From positions 868,001 through 932,000 of the forward strand of contig NZ_UAUI01000001.1 in NCBI RefSeq assembly GCF_900455735.1: a DNA stretch of 64,000 bases, in the 5' to 3' direction. This DNA is from Rhodococcus wratislaviensis (GTDB lineage Bacteria > Actinomycetota > Actinomycetes > Mycobacteriales > Mycobacteriaceae). Below are positions 54,191 to 63,633 of this stretch, piece by piece. Position 1 is the stretch's first letter. Each line of letters begins with the position of its first letter. The notes under the pieces are model-generated. The model saw only the letters and a program-made list of their open reading frames with translations, was not told the DNA's origin and did no database searches. The position numbers and the translations under genes are program-made.

Positions 54191-55122
54191 TTCGCCCTTC
54201 CCAATGCAAATCGACGGCGTGTGGGGGCTACCGACGCGGTGAATCCGCGCGCGTAGTGTTTCTCGAGCTTGTCCTGGAAGAAGCTCAGGATGGTGGTCAT
54301 CAGGAGATACCAGAGGCTCGCGACGATGAGCAGCGGGATCGTCTGGTAGTTCATCGAATAGATGATCTGCGCGGAGTACAGCAGATCGGAGATCGCCAGA
54401 ACGCTGACGAGGGTTGTCCCTTTCAGCATCGAGATCACCTGGTTCCCCGTCGGGGGAAGCACCACACGCATGGCCTGGGGAAGAATGATGCGGCGCATCA
54501 GCTGAGGCCTGTTCATTCCCAGCGCCTGAGCCGCGTCGTACTGGCCGTTGTCCACCGATCCGATGCCACCGCGGATGATCTCTGCCATGTAGGCCGCTTC
54601 GTTCAGAGACAGCCCGAGGAGAGCAGCCCCGAGTGGCGTGATCAGCGTGTTGACGGAACCGACCATGAACTCGGGTCCCCCGAACGGGATTCCGATCGAG
54701 ATGGTGGGATAAAGGGCTGCGATGTTGTACCAAAAGATCAGCTGAACGAGGAGCGGGGTTCCCCGGAAGAACCATATGTAGCCCCGCGCGATCGAATTGA
54801 CGATCGGGTTGTCCGACAGTCGCATGACGGCAAGGAGCGTTCCGAGCGAAATACCGGCGGTCATCGAGACGATTGTCAAGATGATCGTCAGAACGACGCC
54901 TCGAAGTATCTCCGGGGCAAAGAGATAGGACGACACGACATTCCAATGAAATCGGTCGTTCGTCGCGACGTTCCACGTCACTGCCACGGCGACGATGAGC
55001 AGTGCCAGTCCGAACGTCTGTCGCACAGGATGTTTGAGCGGCACAACCGGGATGGACGTGTCCGGGGACGCCGATACCGCGGACGGAGGAGGGAAGGCGT
55101 CTCGCGAGGCCAATTGTTGCAT
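54187..55122 (-). CDS. Polar amino-acid ABC transporter permease (HisM/GlnP type)
   Basis: A 311-residue permease with a roughly 60-residue N-terminal extension and five to six membrane helices. The EAA-type loop reads [39 protein letters not shown], typical of the HEQRO amino-acid permease family. One permease gene is present, so the importer probably works as a homodimer. Coupled to the ATPase gene (ATGA) and 11 bp after the binding-protein stop. Confidence 0.93.
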   Translation of the reverse strand: MQQLASRDAFPPPSAVSASPDTSIPVVPLKHPVRQTFGLALLIVAVAVTWNVATNDRFHWNVVSSYLFAPEILRGVVLTIILTIVSMTAGISLGTLLAVMRLSDNPIVNSIARGYIWFFRGTPLLVQLIFWYNIAALYPTISIGIPFGGPEFMVGSVNTLITPLGAALLGLSLNEAAYMAEIIRGGIGSVDNGQYDAAQALGMNRPQLMRRIILPQAMRVVLPPTGNQVISMLKGTTLVSVLAISDLLYSAQIIYSMNYQTIPLLIVASLWYLLMTTILSFFQDKLEKHYARGFTASVAPTRRRFALGRAK

Positions 55123-55133
55123 GGTAGGTCTCC

Positions 55134-56057
55134 TTATTGAGCCGCGTTGACGCGAGCTCGAGTGATCATCGCGGACTCCGAACCGTATTTTCCGAGCACT
55201 TCCCTGTACGCATCGCTGGCGATGACGGAGTCCAGTGCCGCGGACACGGCGTCGACGAGTGCGGGTTCCTTGGTCACGCCCACGGCGACGGGGGCGTAAT
55301 CGAAGGTGTCCGACAACTCGAGGTCGGGATTGTTCGCCGTGGCGTACGAGAGAATCGGGGAATCTGCCAGGACGGCGTCTTGCCGGCCGCTGGTCAGCGC
55401 AGAAATCGCCTGCCGCGTGTCCTGGAACTGGCCGGTCTGGATCGGAGGCTTACCGGCGGCCACGCACTCTTGCTCATACGCCGGAATGGTGACGGTGAGC
55501 TGATACGAGCCCGTCAGGACGCCGACCTTCCTGCCGCAGAGTGTGTCCTTCGTGACGGGCTCCCCTCCCTTCGCGACGACGATGGCGTTTCCCATCTGCA
55601 TGTAGTCGACGAAATCCATTGCCGCCATCCGCTTGGTGGTGGGCGTCATCGAGGACACCGTCATGTCGTAGCGTCCGGCTGCGATGCCGGGAATGATGGA
55701 GTCGAAATTGACGACCTTGATGTCGACGTCGAGGTTCAGGGCCTTCCCGATGAGTCTCGCGATATCGGGGTTCGTCCCCGTCATGTACCGGGTGCCCTCC
55801 GAATAGAACTGGGTGGGCGGTTCATTCGTCGGGATCGCCACCCGCAGTGTGCGGCGTGCTGCCACCGTGTCGGGCAGCAATGCGACGGCCGCGTCGTTCA
55901 CCGCGAGCGCGGGCGTACTGTCGCCCTCGACGGGAGCCGAGGCCGGTGGGTCCGCAAATTCCTCGAGCCGACCGCAACCGGCCGTGGAGAGGAGAAGGGC
56001 GGCGAGTGCGCCGGCACACAGGAATCGGTGAGAGTAGCCTCCGGCACGACTTGTCAT
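55134..56057 (-). CDS. Polar amino-acid ABC transporter substrate-binding lipoprotein
   Basis: A 307-residue family 3 binding protein. The lipobox is STAGC near residue 28, followed by [37 protein letters not shown] and [23 protein letters not shown], as in glutamine/arginine-binding proteins. A likely ligand is a polar amino acid or a related hydroxy-amino compound. Its start overlaps the oxidase stop by 4 bp (ATGA), tying uptake to the oxidase. Confidence 0.93.
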   Translation of the reverse strand: MTSRAGGYSHRFLCAGALAALLLSTAGCGRLEEFADPPASAPVEGDSTPALAVNDAAVALLPDTVAARRTLRVAIPTNEPPTQFYSEGTRYMTGTNPDIARLIGKALNLDVDIKVVNFDSIIPGIAAGRYDMTVSSMTPTTKRMAAMDFVDYMQMGNAIVVAKGGEPVTKDTLCGRKVGVLTGSYQLTVTIPAYEQECVAAGKPPIQTGQFQDTRQAISALTSGRQDAVLADSPILSYATANNPDLELSDTFDYAPVAVGVTKEPALVDAVSAALDSVIASDAYREVLGKYGSESAMITRARVNAAQ

Positions 56058-57349
56058 GACGAGGACTTCTGCTTCCGCGCGGTCTGCGTTCCGGTGTACG
56101 CGTTCGTCGAGGCGGCGAAGGCGGCGTGGCGGTTGCGCACGAGCGACGGTCCGTTGTCCTGCAGTTCCTTGATGCTCGAGACCCCCAGCAGCATCATCGT
56201 CCGGGTCATCTCCTCCGCGAAGATCCGCAGCACGTGCGCGACACCCTCCTCACCCGCCGCCGCGAGGCCGTAGAGGTACGGGCGTCCGATCGCACACGCA
56301 TTCGCCCCCAGCGCCAGAGCCTTGATCACGTCCGAGCCGCGGCGAATGCCACCGTCGACGATGATCTCGACCCGACCGTTCACGCGGTCGACGATCTCCG
56401 GCAGAACGTCCATCGGGGAGGCCATGTGATCGAGTTGCCTGCCGCCGTGGTTGCTGACCTGGATGGCGTCGATCCCGATGTCAGCGGCGATCGCCGCGTC
56501 GTCGGCGCTGACGCACCCCTTGAGGACGATCGGACCGCTCCATCGGGAGCGTAGGTCGCAGAGGGTGTCCCAGTCGGTGGGCTCGTAGGAACCCGACAGC
56601 AGGGTTCGCCACATATCCGGCGTGCTCGCCAGCGGCCCTTCCGCGATGGTCCCGTCGAGATTGGGGAAGGCGATCGCGTCGTTGCGCAGAAACCCCCACG
56701 CCCACGCGGGATGTAGTGCCCCTTCGATGACCGTCCGCGGCTTCAGGGACGGAGGTGCCGTGAAGCCGTTGCGGTAGTCGCGTTCGCGATGGCCGATCGC
56801 TCGGCAATCGACGTTGACCAGTAAGGCCTCGTATCCCGCGTCCGCTGTCCGGTCGAGCATCGCCTGGAGCATGCCCTTGTCCGCCATCGGTTCGATGTTG
56901 AACCAGCGACGAAGGCCCGGGGTCTGCGCGCTGACCAGTTCCATCGGCGTCGTACTCAGGTGTGCCAGACCATATGGGACATTCGCGGCGAGAGCAGCAC
57001 GCGCCGCACCGAGTTCGCCCTCCGGGTGAAAGAGCCGAGTTCCCCCGGTGGGAGAGAGCATCAACGGCATGGATACCGGCTCGCCCAGGAGTGTCGACGC
57101 CAAGTCGAGGTTCTCCACCGCACCCCACCGTGGCACGAAGGACCAGTCGTCGAACGAGGCACGATTGCGGCGGACCGACGCTTCGTCTTCCCCGCCGCCC
57201 TCGATGTAGTCGAGGATGCTCAGCGGGAGACGTGCGGCGGCCATCTTGCGTACGTCTTCGATGCTGTGGCATCGCCGTGCGAGCCGTTGTGACACGGACC
57301 GAGCGGGGCCCTCGACATTCACTAACGACTTGATATCTCTGAGTTTCAT
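56054..57349 (-). CDS. FMN-dependent alpha-hydroxyacid oxidase/dehydrogenase
   Basis: A 431-residue TIM-barrel flavoprotein of the lactate oxidase/mandelate dehydrogenase/LldD family. The active-site His and Arg are in VSNHGGRQLD. VDGGIRRGSDVIKALALGANACAIGRPYLYGL binds the FMN phosphate, and the early SILDYIEGGGEDEASVRRNRASFDDW is family-typical. ATG at 57349 with CGAGGAG upstream; the frame to 57415 has no ribosome site. First gene of the operon with the amino-acid importer and RidA, so the imported compound may be a hydroxyacid or hydroxy-amino acid. Confidence 0.91.
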   Translation of the reverse strand: MKLRDIKSLVNVEGPARSVSQRLARRCHSIEDVRKMAAARLPLSILDYIEGGGEDEASVRRNRASFDDWSFVPRWGAVENLDLASTLLGEPVSMPLMLSPTGGTRLFHPEGELGAARAALAANVPYGLAHLSTTPMELVSAQTPGLRRWFNIEPMADKGMLQAMLDRTADAGYEALLVNVDCRAIGHRERDYRNGFTAPPSLKPRTVIEGALHPAWAWGFLRNDAIAFPNLDGTIAEGPLASTPDMWRTLLSGSYEPTDWDTLCDLRSRWSGPIVLKGCVSADDAAIAADIGIDAIQVSNHGGRQLDHMASPMDVLPEIVDRVNGRVEIIVDGGIRRGSDVIKALALGANACAIGRPYLYGLAAAGEEGVAHVLRIFAEEMTRTMMLLGVSSIKELQDNGPSLVRNRHAAFAASTNAYTGTQTARKQKSSS

Positions 57350-57470
57350 GGGGGCTCCTCGAAATGGTGCTGACACCCGGTGCGTGGGGTGAACCAATAG
57401 TGATCCAGACCTCACCTAGTTGATATGGAGGAGTTTCCAAGCTCGGATTCTTTGCTTGTAAGATATTCCA

Positions 57471-59123
57471 ATGGACCCCTCGGAGGAGTTGTCGAGGCAC
57501 GGCGACGCGACACCTGTGCCGATCGCGCTGTCGGCCTGGACCGACCTCGTGCAAGAAGATCTACTGCACGCGAATCCGACGGCAGAGAACCTCCGCCGCC
57601 CCGTCGCCGACGTGCAGCTCTACGACGCACTCGACGATCAGGCGAACGTCAGGAACGCAGTCGTCCTTGCGATGGGGGTGTCGTGCGGATCGGTGGGATT
57701 CGAGCGAGTACTCGTCCACGCCGCCGACGGCGAGGCCGCCGCCGTGATCGTCAAAGCACGAGGAACGCCCATCGAGGAGCTGCGGGCCGCGTCCAGCCGT
57801 CACGACGTTCCGGTGCTCGTCGTCGGAGACGACGCGGATTGGACACGGCTGATTGCGATGGCACGAACAGCGGTCGCGGGCGCTGCGGTCGATTCGGTAT
57901 CGGGCGTGCGTTTGGGCGATCTGTTCGCCTTCGCCAACGCCGTTGCCTCGATAGCCAATGGGGCCGCCAGCATCGTCGATCCTTCGGGCCGCATCCTCGG
58001 ATACTCCACAGTGCCGGGCCAGCCGATCGACGACCTTCGGCGAGAGACGACTCTGACCCTGCAGGAGCGGACGCCCCCGGCCCTCGACGCCGATTTCAAG
58101 GTCGTCTACGCCTCCACCGACGCACTGTTCGTGCAGTCGCCGAGCGGGATACGGGACCGGCTGGCACTGGCGGTCCGGGCGGGCGGGGAACTGCTCGGAT
58201 CGATCTGGATCATCGATCCCGGAGGTGAACGCCGCCAATCGGCTCTCGATGCGCTCGACAGGCTGGCGCCACTGGCCGGTCTCCACATGCTTCACGCCCG
58301 GTCCGCTTCCGACTTCACCGAGCGCCGCAACGCCGACCTGATGCGGACGTTGATGGACGATCCGGCCCAGGCCTCGTTCGCTGCCGCCCAACTCGGACTC
58401 GAGTTCACCGATGGATTCGCCATTGCGGCCTTCGCTCTCACCCACCCGAACACCGGCAGCCTCGACGCCATGCGTGAGCAGCATCGGCTACTTCAACTCG
58501 TGACCGTCACGTGCAACGTCCAGTTCCGCAGTGCATACAGTGCCCTGATCGACTCGGTCGTGTATGCGTTGCTGCCCTGTGCAGGCGAGTCTCCCCGTGC
58601 AGCCCACCGTCGGGTGATTCGTGACATCGGCTCCTATGCGACGACGATCAGCGCGCATCCCGTTGTCGCCGCAGTGGGCGGTATCGCCGAGCAGATCGGC
58701 GAGCTACCCCGATCCCGGACCGAGGCGGTGCGGACATTGCAGTACCTGATGCACCAACAGTCGGTCACGAGAGAGAATCCGACTCTGCACCCCCCGGCAG
58801 CGGCAGTGTTCGAAGACTATTGGACCGAGCTCAACCTGCTGGAGATCGGCACGTACATAGCCGAGAAGCATCTCGGCAGGTTCGACGTCATCGATGCGAT
58901 CCGGGCATATGACGCCGCCCATCACACCGACTTCCTGATCACTTTGCGTGCCTACTTCGATTCGAACGCGAGCGTGTCCACAGCGGCCGACCGAATGCAT
59001 GTCCACGGCAATACCATTCGGTACCGGATCACCCGCGTCGCCGAGGAGTTCGGTATCGACTTCGACAATCCGACCACGCGTCTATGGCTGTGGCTCCGAC
59101 TCGTTTCTGCAGATCTCAGGTGA
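57471..59123 (+). CDS. PucR/CdaR-type transcriptional activator
   Basis: A 550-residue regulator. Residues about 10-120 form the N-terminal sensory domain, about 150-260 a GAF-like domain (GRILGYSTVPGQPIDDLRRET), 290-420 the CdaR GGDEF-like region, and 470-545 the PucR-type helix-turn-helix (YFDSNASVSTAADRMHVHGNTIRYRITRVAEEFG). It is divergent from the oxidase/ABC operon and very likely activates it. ATG at 57471. Confidence 0.9.
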   Translation: MDPSEELSRHGDATPVPIALSAWTDLVQEDLLHANPTAENLRRPVADVQLYDALDDQANVRNAVVLAMGVSCGSVGFERVLVHAADGEAAAVIVKARGTPIEELRAASSRHDVPVLVVGDDADWTRLIAMARTAVAGAAVDSVSGVRLGDLFAFANAVASIANGAASIVDPSGRILGYSTVPGQPIDDLRRETTLTLQERTPPALDADFKVVYASTDALFVQSPSGIRDRLALAVRAGGELLGSIWIIDPGGERRQSALDALDRLAPLAGLHMLHARSASDFTERRNADLMRTLMDDPAQASFAAAQLGLEFTDGFAIAAFALTHPNTGSLDAMREQHRLLQLVTVTCNVQFRSAYSALIDSVVYALLPCAGESPRAAHRRVIRDIGSYATTISAHPVVAAVGGIAEQIGELPRSRTEAVRTLQYLMHQQSVTRENPTLHPPAAAVFEDYWTELNLLEIGTYIAEKHLGRFDVIDAIRAYDAAHHTDFLITLRAYFDSNASVSTAADRMHVHGNTIRYRITRVAEEFGIDFDNPTTRLWLWLRLVSADLR

Positions 59124-59330
59124 GGGGGCGCATCCGGGGTGGGTCCGCTCCCCCGCGCTGTACCCGCTCTGGGACGTGACCGTTTCGGCCTGCACCCCGG
59201 GCGCCGGGAACGCGAGAATCGTCAGCGCCATGGCGCCGATGACGAGGCCGGCGAGACAGGCCGCGCCACCTACACTCGCGCGAATCGCGTGAAGTGGTTG
59301 AAATCTTCGGCCTCTGCGTTGACTCACCAT
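59082..59330 (-). CDS. Possible small membrane or secreted protein (82 residues)
   Basis: ATG at 59330 with GGAG upstream gives an 82-residue product with a basic N-terminus and one hydrophobic segment (GGAACLAGLVIGAMALTILAF) ending in an AxA-like VQAE, which could be a signal peptide. Its end overlaps the PucR gene by 42 bp on the opposite strand. No family recognised. The rest of 59124-59759 shows nothing else. Confidence 0.4.
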   Translation of the reverse strand: MVSQRRGRRFQPLHAIRASVGGAACLAGLVIGAMALTILAFPAPGVQAETVTSQSGYSAGERTHPGCAPSPEICRNESEPQP

Positions 59331-59759
59331 GACGATCTCCGTGTGCTCTTCACCGTGCCGCGCGCCGGCGACGTGGAAGCCAGCATGGCCGCTACTCGTC
59401 GTGACCACATCGGCCGAAGTACGCGTGCACATACCTGCTTTCCGATCACCCTGCTCATCCGACAATGGCTCGCTGACGAAACCGGACGGTCAGTACCGCG
59501 GCCGCGACTGCAGCCGCCGGAACGACGCGGCCCGTTCTGCGACAGCGCGGCCTCCCAATAGGCGGCTGACAGGCCCCTGCCGCGACCCGCATGTTGCGTG
59601 CCACATCAAACGACGATGAGGCCGGTCGAGCAAAGGTGATTCTGGGGCGTCGGCCACGCCAGATCGTCCGGTCATGCTGGTTCACCGAAAAGTCGACTGT
59701 CCATCGTTGAGAAACTCACTGCCATCGAGAAATCTACTGTTATCAATCGGATTGAGCGG

Positions 59760-60218
59760 TCATCGGTAAAATCGAAAGACAGGTTCTGCCACGCACACGG
59801 GCTTGTCCACCGCGGTGCAATGCACTATTGCTCGGACAACGATCTGGATGCCGCCGGCGATGTCTTCGACGGTAATCAGCTCCGCGCTCAGTCGGACCTT
59901 GGATCCGACAGGAACTGGTGCCGGAAACCTGACCTTGTTCAGACCGTAGTTCACTGCCATCGACGCCTGCCGAACGGTGAGGACCTGCAGGAACATGGCA
60001 CTGAGTAACGACAGCGTGAGGTAACCGTGGGCGATGGGCCCGCCGTAGGGGCTTTCGGTATTCGCGCGCTCGACGTCCACGTGGATCCATTGATGGTCGT
60101 CGGTGGCGTCGGCGAAGGTATTCACCCGGTCCTGGGTGATGTCGAACCACTCACTGCATTGGAGTTGGTGTCCGAGAAGGCCGTGGAGGCCGTCGACGTC
60201 CTCGACTGTGGTGGGCAT
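59760..60218 (-). CDS. MaoC-like hot-dog dehydratase
   Basis: A 152-residue MaoC-type protein. FADATDDHQWIHVD carries the hydratase Asp-His pair and GPIAHGYLTLSLL follows, as in R-specific enoyl-CoA hydratase 1 and related acyl-dehydratases. It probably hydrates an enoyl-CoA in the beta-oxidation group that follows. The neighbouring SDR starts 59 bp upstream on the same strand. Confidence 0.9.
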   Translation of the reverse strand: MPTTVEDVDGLHGLLGHQLQCSEWFDITQDRVNTFADATDDHQWIHVDVERANTESPYGGPIAHGYLTLSLLSAMFLQVLTVRQASMAVNYGLNKVRFPAPVPVGSKVRLSAELITVEDIAGGIQIVVRAIVHCTAVDKPVCVAEPVFRFYR

Positions 60219-60277
60219 GATTACCTGCTCTCGGAGAGTGAAGAGATCGGCGGATGGTAACGGGGTCGACGGAACGA

Positions 60278-61039
60278 TCAGGTGATGGTGACGCCGCCGT
60301 CGACCGCGAGAGTCTGTCCGGTGACGTAACCCGCGGCATCCGAAGCCAGCCAGACGAGGGTCGCGGCAAGTTCCGCCGGCTCACCCGTCCGCCCGAGAAC
60401 CATCCGGGACGCCAGACCGTCGAGGTAGCCGTCGTGATACTGGTCGGTCATCTCGGAGGCGAAGAAGCCCGGGGCGATCGCGTTGACGCGAATTCCCTTG
60501 CGTGCACCCCATTGTTGGGCGAGGTCCCGGGTCAGACCGACGATGCCGGCCTTGCTGGCACTGTATGCGGCCTGGGGCAGGCCGGCGGTGGTGAGTCCGA
60601 GGATGCTGGCAATGTTGACGATGGAGCTGCCCGGTTGCATCACCCTGCCACACGCCTGGGCGGCCCAGTACGAGCCGGCCAGGTTGATGTCGATGACCGA
60701 CCGGAACTGATCGGGGGTCTCGCGGGTGGCCGGGAAGGCGGTCGCGATTCCGGCGTTGTTGACGAGAACATCGACGCGGCCGAACTCCGCCATCGCCGCG
60801 TCGACCATCGCCGTGCATTGATCCGGGTCGGCGATGTCCGTTGCCACAGCGAGAGCGCCGCGTCCGCTGGCCCGAACCATCGCGGCCGTGTCATGCAGCT
60901 TGTCGACGCGCCTGGCCGCGAGCACGACGTCCGCGCCGGCCTCGGCGAAGGCCTTGGCGAACGCGACGCCGAGGCCGGACGACGCGCCGGTGACGATGGC
61001 GACGCGGCCGTCGAGACGGAATTTGTCGAGCACACTCAT
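60278..61039 (-). CDS. SDR family oxidoreductase (probably 3-hydroxyacyl-CoA dehydrogenase-like)
   Basis: A 253-residue classical SDR: TGASSGLGVA at residues 19-28, NNAG near 93, the Ser in IVNIASILGL and YSASK as the catalytic Tyr-Lys. The C-terminal YVTGQTLAVDGGVTI is canonical. The ATG at 61039 has AGGAG 9 bases upstream and is preferred to the TTG two codons earlier. Member of the acyl-CoA oxidation operon. Confidence 0.9.
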   Translation of the reverse strand: MSVLDKFRLDGRVAIVTGASSGLGVAFAKAFAEAGADVVLAARRVDKLHDTAAMVRASGRGALAVATDIADPDQCTAMVDAAMAEFGRVDVLVNNAGIATAFPATRETPDQFRSVIDINLAGSYWAAQACGRVMQPGSSIVNIASILGLTTAGLPQAAYSASKAGIVGLTRDLAQQWGARKGIRVNAIAPGFFASEMTDQYHDGYLDGLASRMVLGRTGEPAELAATLVWLASDAAGYVTGQTLAVDGGVTIT

Positions 61040-61058
61040 GCGCAATGTCTCCTGGGGT

Positions 61059-62855
61059 TCAGAACCAGCTGGGGTTCATGTCGAGGGTGGTCCGGTCCAG
61101 GCTTGCCAGCAGGTCGAGTTGCGGTGTGACCTTGGGCAGCTCATGGCGGTAGAAGTAGCGGGCGGCGTGGCGCTTGCCGTCGTAGAAGTCGCCTTCTTTG
61201 CCGTCGGCTGCGGTGAGCTGCTCGAGCCACATCCACGCGATCACCGTGTGCCCGACCGCCTCCAGGTACACCGACGAGTTCGCCAACGACGTCGTCGCGT
61301 CGCCCGCAGACCACAGTGTCGCGGTGACCTCGACGGTCCGATTCCACACGGCATCGAGTTCGGCCGCGTAGCGGGCGGTGTCGCCGCCGATCACACGACC
61401 GCGTTCGATGGTCGCGGTGACCTTCGATCCGAGCAGTGAGAGTCCGGCACCGTCTTGCATGGTGACCTTGCGACCCAACAGGTCCAGTCCTTGAACGCCG
61501 TGCGTGCCTTCGTGGATCGGATTCAACCGGTTGTCGCGGTAGTACTGTTCGACGTCGTAGTCGCGGGTGTAGCCGTACCCGCCGTGGACCTGGATGGCGA
61601 GGCTGTTGGCTTCGAGGCACCATTGCGACGGCCAGCTCTTCGCGATCGGGGTGAGGACGTCGAGGAGCAATGTTGCTTCCTCGGCCGTCGCCGTGTCCTC
61701 GGCGGTGTCCTGCTCGTCGACCAGGCGTGAGCAGTAGAGGCCGAGCGCGAGAGCGCCTTCGACGTAGGACTTCTGCGCCAGCAGCATGCGGCGGACATCG
61801 GCGTGTTCGATGATCGGAACCGGCTGCGAGGACGGGTCCTTGGCGCCGAGGGGGCGGCCCTGGGTTCGCACCTTCGCGTACTCGAGCGACTTCTGGTAGC
61901 CGACGTAGCCGAGGGAGATCGCGAGGAAACCGACACCGATCCGGGCCTCGTTCATCATGTGGAACATATACGACAGGCCCCGGTGTTCCCGCCCCACGAG
62001 GAACCCGACAGCGCCGGATTGCCCTGCTGGGGAATGCGTTCCGTCACCGAACGCGAGCAGGGTGTTGGTGGTGCCCCGGTTGCCCATCTTGTGGTTGAGG
62101 CCCATCAGCGTGACGTCGTTGCGCTCGCCGACCGCGCCGTCGGCGCCGGGAAGGAACTTCGGGACGATGAACAACGAAATGCCCTTGACCCCGGGACCGC
62201 CGCCCGGGATTTTCGCCAGCACCAGGTGCACGATGTTCTCGGTGAGCTCGTGGTCGCCTCCCGAGATCCACATCTTGGTTCCGGTCAACCGGTAGCTGCC
62301 GTCGTCCTGCGGCACCGCCCGGGTGGTGATGTCCGCCAGCGACGACCCTGCCTGGGGTTCCGACAGGCACATCGTGCCGAACCAGCGGCCCTCGAGCATC
62401 GGACGGACGTAGTCGTCGATCTGCTGTTCGGTGCCGTAGGTCGCGATCAGGTTGGCGTTGGCGGCGGTCAGGAACGGGTAGGCGGCGGTGCCGGCGTTGG
62501 CGGCCTGGAACCAGGCCATCGCCGCCCGCGCCACCGTGGCGGGCAGTTGCATGCCCCCGACGCTCTCGTCGAAAGATCCGGCGATCAGGCCCGAGGCCGC
62601 GTAGGCGTCGAGCGCCGTCTTGACCTCGTCGATCATGTCGACGGTGCCGTCCGGTCGCATGGTCGGCTCGTTCGCGTCGGCCTTCTTGTTGTGCGTGGCG
62701 AAGTGCTTGTGCGCGATGTCCGCACTGAGGTCGAGGACGGCGTCGAAGGTGTCCTTCGAGTGTTCGGCGAAGCGTTTGCGGGAGGTCAGCGAGACGACGT
62801 CGAGCCATTCGTAGAGCAGGAAGTCGATGTCGCGCCGGGAGAGTACGTCGGTCAT
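61059..62855 (-). CDS. Acyl-CoA dehydrogenase (long form, AcdB/FadE type)
   Basis: A 598-residue flavoenzyme, longer than the usual 380 residues, of the form with an N-terminal AcylCoA_dehyd_C-terminal-like extension. FAD and substrate motifs: MCLSEPQAGSSLADITTRA, GTKMWISGGDHELTENIVHLVLAK, NHKMGNRGTTNTLLAF and HGGYGYTRDYDVEQYYRDNRLNPIHEGTHGVQGLDLLGRK, where Glu in IHEGTHG is the usual catalytic base. It introduces the alpha,beta double bond in an acyl-CoA. Coupled with SDR and thiolase genes. Confidence 0.94.
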   Translation of the reverse strand: MTDVLSRRDIDFLLYEWLDVVSLTSRKRFAEHSKDTFDAVLDLSADIAHKHFATHNKKADANEPTMRPDGTVDMIDEVKTALDAYAASGLIAGSFDESVGGMQLPATVARAAMAWFQAANAGTAAYPFLTAANANLIATYGTEQQIDDYVRPMLEGRWFGTMCLSEPQAGSSLADITTRAVPQDDGSYRLTGTKMWISGGDHELTENIVHLVLAKIPGGGPGVKGISLFIVPKFLPGADGAVGERNDVTLMGLNHKMGNRGTTNTLLAFGDGTHSPAGQSGAVGFLVGREHRGLSYMFHMMNEARIGVGFLAISLGYVGYQKSLEYAKVRTQGRPLGAKDPSSQPVPIIEHADVRRMLLAQKSYVEGALALGLYCSRLVDEQDTAEDTATAEEATLLLDVLTPIAKSWPSQWCLEANSLAIQVHGGYGYTRDYDVEQYYRDNRLNPIHEGTHGVQGLDLLGRKVTMQDGAGLSLLGSKVTATIERGRVIGGDTARYAAELDAVWNRTVEVTATLWSAGDATTSLANSSVYLEAVGHTVIAWMWLEQLTAADGKEGDFYDGKRHAARYFYRHELPKVTPQLDLLASLDRTTLDMNPSWF

Positions 62856-62880
62856 GGGTTCATCCGTTCAGAAAGTGGCG

Positions 62881-63612
62881 TCAGATGGAGACACCGCCGT
62901 CGACCGGAAGGACGACGCCAGTGATGTAGCCGGCTTCCTCGGAAGCGAGGAAGCAGATGGCGTCGGCCATCTCGGACGGGTCGGCGAACCGCGAAATGGG
63001 GCCGGTGAGCTCGGCGATCTTCTCCTCAGGAATCGAGGCCGTCATCCGCGTGGCGGCGTTCGGCGAGATCGCGTTGACGGTGACACCGAATGCGGCCAGT
63101 TCTTTCGCCGCGGTCTTGGTGAACCCGATGATCCCGGCCTTGGCGGTGGCGTAGTTGGCCTGGCCCCGGTTGCCGTGCAGTCCGGTGTAGGAGGTGATGT
63201 TGACGACCCGGCCGAATTCCTGCTTCCGGAAGTGCGGCACGCAGGCCCGGGTGAAGCGGAACGTCCCGCCGGCGTGGACATTCAGGACCTGGTCCCAGTC
63301 GTCGTCGGTCAGCTTCCACAGCACCTTGTCCCGCAGGATGCCGGCATTGTTGACCAGGACATCGATCCGCCCGGTTTCGGCGATCACGGTGGAGATGACC
63401 TTCTCGACGTCGTTGGTGCTGCTGACGTCGGCGGGGATGCCGACCGCGCCGACCTCACGGGCGGACTTGTCGAGTTCGTCCTTGTCGAAGTCCACCATGA
63501 ACACGGTCGCCTTGGCGTCGGCGAAGTGGCGTGCGAGTGCCTGGCCGATGCCGCGGGCGGCGCCGGTGACGATGACCGATTTGCCGGTGAAATCGTAGGT
63601 GATGTTGCCCAT
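62881..63612 (-). CDS. FabG-like SDR, acyl-CoA (beta-ketoacyl) reductase type
   Basis: A 243-residue SDR: TGAARGIGQA at residues 16-25, NNAGI, VNITSYTG with the catalytic Ser, and YATAK as Tyr-Lys. GYITGVVLPVDGGVSI closes the chain. This is the acetoacetyl-CoA reductase/3-hydroxyacyl dehydrogenase type. It follows the thiolase gene in the operon and precedes the acyl-CoA dehydrogenase, so it works in the beta-oxidation of an acyl-CoA. Confidence 0.92.
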   Translation of the reverse strand: MGNITYDFTGKSVIVTGAARGIGQALARHFADAKATVFMVDFDKDELDKSAREVGAVGIPADVSSTNDVEKVISTVIAETGRIDVLVNNAGILRDKVLWKLTDDDWDQVLNVHAGGTFRFTRACVPHFRKQEFGRVVNITSYTGLHGNRGQANYATAKAGIIGFTKTAAKELAAFGVTVNAISPNAATRMTASIPEEKIAELTGPISRFADPSEMADAICFLASEEAGYITGVVLPVDGGVSI

Positions 63613-63633
63613 CGAGGTTTCCTGTCTTTGTTG

